Positions 60,184-64,000 of a stretch of 64,000 nucleotides of DNA are shown here, piece by piece; position 1 is the first letter of the stretch; each line of letters begins with the position of its first letter. A program made the position numbers and the translations under genes. Origin of the DNA: JBJXGV01 sp046160485 (lineage in GTDB: Bacteria; Orphanbacterota; Orphanbacteria; JBJXGV01); the NCBI GenBank assembly GCA_046160485.1, contig JBJXGV010000028.1, forward strand, positions 310,001 to 374,000, given 5' to 3'. The notes beneath the pieces were generated by a model. That model was not told where the DNA came from and ran no database searches. It saw nothing but the letters and a program-made list of their open reading frames with translations.

Positions 60184-60572
60184 CGCGGTGCGGCCCCCGT
60201 GCCCGCGCCATCATCCGCACGGCGGGTTGCTGCCTTCTCCATCTCGAGGCGCAACAGCGCGATCTCCTGAGCCAGCGTCCGATTCCGCGTCGCCAGGTCG
60301 GAGACGATCAGCGAGAAATGCAGTAGCAACCAAACGATGAAGAAGATCGCTATGAGGAAAATCGCGGAGGGCGCATAGACGATTCCAAGCAGTCCGGCGA
60401 TCTCTTCGATGAGTCCGCGAAAAGCGGAGATACACACGAAGCCGAGGCCAACGAGAAGCCAGAGGAGCGAATACTCCTCGGCGAGGCGGCGCTTCCGCAC
60501 CAGGTTGATCACGATGAGCAGGAGCCCCACGCTGCCGAGGATCGCGATGATCTGGATCAGCGCCATCCGCAT
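60180..60572 (-). CDS. DUF2304 membrane protein
   Basis: 130 residues from ATG 60572 (the longer frame upstream overlaps the GT2 gene out of phase and is rejected). Three hydrophobic helices (IIAILGSVGLLLIVINLV, YSLLWLLVGLGFVCISAF, IFLIAIFFIVWLLLHFSL) and a cytoplasmic coiled-coil-like tail (RNRTLAQEIALLRLEMEK). DUF2304 genes commonly sit next to DPM-like GT2 genes, as here (2-base gap), and are thought to be their membrane partners. Confidence 0.9.
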   Translation of the reverse strand: MRMALIQIIAILGSVGLLLIVINLVRKRRLAEEYSLLWLLVGLGFVCISAFRGLIEEIAGLLGIVYAPSAIFLIAIFFIVWLLLHFSLIVSDLATRNRTLAQEIALLRLEMEKAATRRADDGAGTGAAPR

Positions 60573-60574
60573 CG

Positions 60575-61288
60575 CTAGTGGATCTCCCGGCTGCGCAGCG
60601 CGCCGATCGCGCTCGCGATCGGAACTTTGATCATGTAATAGACCGCGCGCGACAATGTGATCGACGAGCGGCCACCTTGGCGCTCGCGCATTCGCACCGG
60701 GACTTCGAGGATGCGAAGACCCTGTCGGTGCACGTAAACCAACGCCTCGACCTCGGGGTAGTCGCAAGGGTAGAAGCGCGCGTAGGCCTCGATGACGCCG
60801 CGATCGGCGGCGCGAAAACCTGACGTCGTATCGCGAACGGGAAGCCCGATCAGGCGCGAAATGACCCACGACAAGAGCGTCGATCCGATTCGCCGCAAGG
60901 GCGTGAGCTGATAACTGCTCTCGGAGAGCCGCCGCGATCCGACGACGAGCGAGGCCTTCCCTTCGCGAATCGGCGTCACGATTTTCGAGAGTTCGCGGGG
61001 ATCGTGTTGTCCGTCGGCGTCGACCTGCACCGCGATCGAATAGCCGTGCCGTCGCGCGAAGAGATAGCCCGTTTGCATCGCGCCGCCGATGCCGAGGTTC
61101 ACCGGAAGGTCGGCGACAAGCACGCCCGCCTCGCGCGCGATGCGGCTCGTGTCGTCGCGCGAGCCGTCGTTGATCACGACGACGTCGGCGTCGGGCGCGA
61201 TTTCCCTCAGCTCGCGCAAGACGCCAGGAAGGCTCTCCTGCTCGTTATACGCGGGCACGATCACTAGAAGATCGCGGCAACCGTCCAT
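60575..61288 (-). CDS. DPM-like glycosyltransferase family 2 (DUF2304 partner)
   Basis: 237 residues from ATG 61288, with GAGGGG shortly upstream. IVPAYNEQESLPG, VINDGSRDDT and VDADGQHDPRE show a GT-A enzyme of the DADGQH subgroup. RDTTSGFRA and a basic C-terminal region follow, with no real membrane helix; the DUF2304 neighbour probably provides one. Likely makes a polyprenyl-phosphate sugar or transfers sugar to a lipid carrier. Confidence 0.9.
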   Translation of the reverse strand: MDGCRDLLVIVPAYNEQESLPGVLRELREIAPDADVVVINDGSRDDTSRIAREAGVLVADLPVNLGIGGAMQTGYLFARRHGYSIAVQVDADGQHDPRELSKIVTPIREGKASLVVGSRRLSESSYQLTPLRRIGSTLLSWVISRLIGLPVRDTTSGFRAADRGVIEAYARFYPCDYPEVEALVYVHRQGLRILEVPVRMRERQGGRSSITLSRAVYYMIKVPIASAIGALRSREIH

Positions 61289-61292
61289 CGGC

Positions 61293-62273
61293 TCACCCCT
61301 CGACGCGCACTCTCTGCTCGAGCGCGAGAAGCCACGCGTGCTCCTCGGCAAGTCCGTGCCGCAGATCGACGCTCGGCGCGTACCCGAGAAGCCGCTCGGC
61401 CTTCGCGATCGAAGCGAACGTGTGCGTCGCCTCGCCCGTTCCTTGCGAGAGGTAGGTGACGTCGGGGCGCGCGCCAACGACGTGCGCGATCGCATCGAGC
61501 ACATCGCGAAGCGCCACGCGGCTCCCCCCCGCGATGTTGATCACCTCACCCACGGCATGGGGCGCACTCGCGGCGGCGACGATGGCGCGAACGGCATCGG
61601 CAACGAAGGTGAAGTCGCGTGTCTGCGATCCGTCGCCGAAGAGTTCAATCGCGCGCCCGGCTCGCACGGCGCGAAGGAACTTGTGGAAGGCCATGTCGGG
61701 ACGCTGCCGCGGTCCGTACACCGTGAAGAGGCGCAGCGCGACGAACGGCACGCCGTAACACGCGCGGTAGACTCGGCACAAATCCTCGCCTGAGAGTTTC
61801 GTCGCGCCGTAGGGGGAGATCGGCGCCGTCGGCGAATCCTCGGTGACGGGAAGCGCGCGCGCGTCTCCGTACACCGACGACGAGGATGTGAAGACGAAGC
61901 GCGTGATCGCGTGGCGGCGCGACGCCTCGAGGAGCCGCTGCGTCGCGAGAAGATTGTCGTGCACGTAGTGTCGGAAGTCGTCGCCCCAGCTGGTGCGAAC
62001 GCCGGCGCGGGCGGCGCAGTGAAAAACGAGCGCCGCGCCCTCGAGAACACGGTCGAGCGCGAGGTCGTTGAGATCGCCCTCGACGAAGGTGAAGGCCTTC
62101 GAATCGCGAACGCCGTCTAGGTTCGCGGATTTGATCGAACGCGCGTACGTGTCCGAGAAGGAATCGACGCCGACGACGTGGTGGCCGCGAGCGATCAGCG
62201 CTTCGCAGAGGTGGGATCCGATGAATCCGGCCGCACCCGTAACGACGGCGCGCTCTCGGCTCTCACTTCGCAC
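61293..62273 (-). CDS. NAD-dependent sugar epimerase/dehydratase
   Basis: 326 residues from a GTG at 62273 preceded by AGGAG. An extended SDR: VTGAAGFIGSHL near residue 10, the Ser of FTSSSSVYG, the active YxxxK in SPYGATKLSG, and the downstream VYGPRQRPDM and FGDGSQTRDF motifs. This is the UDP-glucose/UDP-glucuronate 4-epimerase type of sequence, but the substrate cannot be fixed. First visible gene of the tightly packed glycan operon; a 63-base gap separates it from the gene upstream. Confidence 0.92.
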   Translation of the reverse strand: MRSESRERAVVTGAAGFIGSHLCEALIARGHHVVGVDSFSDTYARSIKSANLDGVRDSKAFTFVEGDLNDLALDRVLEGAALVFHCAARAGVRTSWGDDFRHYVHDNLLATQRLLEASRRHAITRFVFTSSSSVYGDARALPVTEDSPTAPISPYGATKLSGEDLCRVYRACYGVPFVALRLFTVYGPRQRPDMAFHKFLRAVRAGRAIELFGDGSQTRDFTFVADAVRAIVAAASAPHAVGEVINIAGGSRVALRDVLDAIAHVVGARPDVTYLSQGTGEATHTFASIAKAERLLGYAPSVDLRHGLAEEHAWLLALEQRVRVEG

Positions 62274-62327
62274 GGGAGTTCTCCTGCATGAGTGCGCGAG
62301 GCCGCTCGCATGGCCGCGCGGAACTAT

Positions 62328-62347
62328 CGCTCCGGTTTACGGGAGCG
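62328..62347. promoter_or_regulatory. Small hairpin spanning the DUF2723 stop codon
   Basis: CGCTCC (62328-62333) and GGAGCG (62342-62347) are perfect arms with an 8-base loop that includes the stop codon. No T-tract follows, so its function as a terminator is doubtful. Confidence 0.3.
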
Positions 62348-64000
62348 GAACGGTCGTGTCGCGCCCGGCGCTCTGCATCTGGCGTTCGAGCATCTGAAGC
62401 CGCTCGCGCGTCTTCGTGTCCGCCGGATTCTTCGCAAGCCATTCCCGGAGAACACTCGCGCCGCGGTCGAGATCGCCGGCGAGAGTGAACATTTGGTAGA
62501 GGCTCAGGTACGGCTCCTGCTCTTGTGGAAGAATCGCGAGCGCCTCGCGGTAGCGCGCCTCGGCCGAATCGAGTTCGCGCGCGCGCTCGTGCACGGCGCC
62601 GAGCCCCATCGTCGCGTCGTATTTCTCGACGACGGTTTCCGCGCCCGCAAGGTTCTTCCGATAGAACTCCTTCGCTTCGTCGAGCCGGCCAGCTTCGAGG
62701 TAAAGCGCGCCCATCGCGGCGAGATACGGCCGGTAGTCGGGCGAAATCCGTCCCGCGTTGGCGAGCGCCTCGATCGCGCCATCCTTCTCGCCGCGCTGCC
62801 GCCGCGCGAACGCGATTCGCGCCCATGCCGCCGAGTAGTTGGAGATCAGGCGCGTCGTGTTTTCGTCGCGGTAGACATCGGGAACGAGTTCTCCATCCGC
62901 GCCGAGGATTCCCTGGTAGCGAAACATCTGCGTCAGATTCGCGACCGTCTTCGCTTCGTCGACGAGTTCCGCCTGCGGCGTTCCGTGGAACTTGAAGACG
63001 AGCCCTTCGAGCGTGAGCTGATTCCCCTTATCGAATCCCATGAGATCGGCGACGGTCACCGCGAAGTAGATCGGCCGCTGGAAATTGTTCGTGCGGACGA
63101 TGTCCATCGATGCGATGTCCTTCACGAGGTAGATCTGTTCCTCGCGGCGGAACGGCCGAAGCTGGTCGATCTCTTGATCGCTGAAGCTGATCGGCACCTT
63201 CGGCTCGAGATTCTTAAGCTGCTTGATGTACCACGGGGTGTTGAGCAGCGACAGGTTGAGGATGCGAACGTCGCGCCGGATTCCCTCGACCTCCTGCAAG
63301 TACCAGAGCGGAAACGTGTCGTTGTCGCCGTTCGTGAAGATGAGCGCATCCTTCTCGAGGGCGATGAGCATGTTGTAGGCGTAGTCGCGCGCGATGAAAT
63401 CGCCGCGCCGATCGTGCGTGTGGAAATGCTCCCAGCAGACGAACGCCGGAAATACGAGCGCGACGATCGCCGCCCCGCCGAGCAGCGGCTTCGGATTGAT
63501 GCGCCGCGCCGCGAGCCACCGGCCCGCCGACTCGAAGAGCGATGAGAATCCGAAGCTCAGCCAGACGGCGAAGAAGAAGAACGCCGGGCCGTAGAAGTAG
63601 TCGCGCTCGCGAACCTCGTGGTCGGTGAAGTTCATGTAGAAAATCAGGAACAGCCCGCCGATGAGGAACTGCGAACCGAGAAGCACGAACGTCTCACGGT
63701 TCTTCCGAAAGTGATAAAGCATTCCGGCGCACCCGATGAGCGGGAGTATCCCCGTGAGCGCATCGCGGAATCGTCCCATCGCCGTGATGTCCGGCAGCGT
63801 GCTGATGAACTGCTCCTTGAAGTAGCGCCAGAACATCGCGAATTGAAAGTCCCACGTTGCTTGCCGCTCGAACGGGCTCATCGGCTTGTACTGCTTGCGC
63901 AGAACGCAATCCATGAACGACGAGAGAGTCGTCGGCTCCGCCTCGTTGATCGCGGGGTTGAGCATCGAGCGAATCGGCAGGTACGCGTGCACGGTCACGC
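62337..64000 (-). CDS. DUF2723 membrane protein with C-terminal TPR region (partial)
   Basis: The frame is open to the right edge, so the N-terminus is missing; at least 554 codons are seen. YLPIRSMLNPAINEAEP and later NGDNDTFPLWYLQEVEGIRRDV in part are hallmarks of DUF2723 proteins, a GT-C-like membrane family found mainly in FCB bacteria. Several membrane helices occupy the first 200 visible residues, then an extracytoplasmic domain, then two to three TPR-like repeats at the C-terminus (GRLDEAKEFYRKNLAGAE, RELDSAEARYREALAILP). In family terms it may mannosylate exported proteins or lipids. It precedes the glycan operon in the same direction. Confidence 0.88.
   Translation of the reverse strand, partial: VTVHAYLPIRSMLNPAINEAEPTTLSSFMDCVLRKQYKPMSPFERQATWDFQFAMFWRYFKEQFISTLPDITAMGRFRDALTGILPLIGCAGMLYHFRKNRETFVLLGSQFLIGGLFLIFYMNFTDHEVRERDYFYGPAFFFFAVWLSFGFSSLFESAGRWLAARRINPKPLLGGAAIVALVFPAFVCWEHFHTHDRRGDFIARDYAYNMLIALEKDALIFTNGDNDTFPLWYLQEVEGIRRDVRILNLSLLNTPWYIKQLKNLEPKVPISFSDQEIDQLRPFRREEQIYLVKDIASMDIVRTNNFQRPIYFAVTVADLMGFDKGNQLTLEGLVFKFHGTPQAELVDEAKTVANLTQMFRYQGILGADGELVPDVYRDENTTRLISNYSAAWARIAFARRQRGEKDGAIEALANAGRISPDYRPYLAAMGALYLEAGRLDEAKEFYRKNLAGAETVVEKYDATMGLGAVHERARELDSAEARYREALAILPQEQEPYLSLYQMFTLAGDLDRGASVLREWLAKNPADTKTRERLQMLERQMQSAGRDTTVPLP

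Overview
The window is about 64 kb of GC-rich bacterial chromosome from a Gram-negative, probably uncultivated lineage. Four large secreted proteins end in a FlgD-like beta-sandwich with a PNP motif, a YFY motif and a basic tail. There are FG-GAP/VCBS repeat proteins, a GldA/GldF/GldG-type ABC cassette and many multihaem and propeller proteins. Together these point to the FCB group, most likely a candidate phylum such as Eisenbacteria or Krumholzibacteriota (inference; no rRNA gene is present to confirm it). I saw no tRNA or rRNA genes, CRISPR arrays, insertion sequences or phage genes.

Layout. (1) 1-6.6 kb, minus strand: queD, a rhomboid protease, an SDR protein, an EndoIII-like glycosylase, comEC and, cut by the left edge, a Ser/Thr kinase. 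(2) 6.7-11.2 kb, plus strand: a MacA-like adaptor, two MacB/FtsX-type permeases without an ATPase, and a small beta-barrel protein. (3) 11.2-15.7 kb, minus strand: a GldA-F-G plus DUF4340 ABC cassette; then a redoxin-like lipoprotein (plus) facing glutamine synthetase (minus). (4) 17.9-21.0 kb, minus strand: three overlapping genes (small membrane protein, FGE-type lipoprotein, polytopic membrane protein). (5) 21.1-27.3 kb, plus strand: a haem-rich surface locus with a cytochrome-porin fusion, a GT39-TPR membrane protein, a cytochrome-propeller lipoprotein and a pentahaem lipoprotein. (6) 27.3-41.1 kb: a mini zinc-ribbon protein, a transglutaminase-like protein lacking its Cys, two FG-GAP giants, two small secreted proteins sharing an EATTWG..IKG.Y tail, and a 1084-residue propeller/dihaem/FlgD protein. 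(7) 41.1-64 kb, minus strand: galK, an ALG5-like GT, an NtrC-type regulator, then a tightly overlapping 13-gene train for polyprenyl-linked glycan synthesis ending in a secreted propeller protein; a DUF2723-TPR membrane protein runs off the right edge.

How it may fit together (inference). The glycan train carries several polyprenyl-phosphate-sugar synthases and several GT-C type membrane transferases, so it probably decorates lipids or exported proteins. The FlgD-tailed and EATTWG-tailed proteins are candidate cargo of a type IX-like or unknown export system. The haem proteins could form a route for electrons across the outer membrane.

Most genes lie in overlapping chains (ATGA, GTGA, TTGA junctions), with GTG and TTG starts common. 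Nine intergenic sites fit one promoter pattern, TTGACN, 17-18 bp, then a -10 of roughly TAGNNT.
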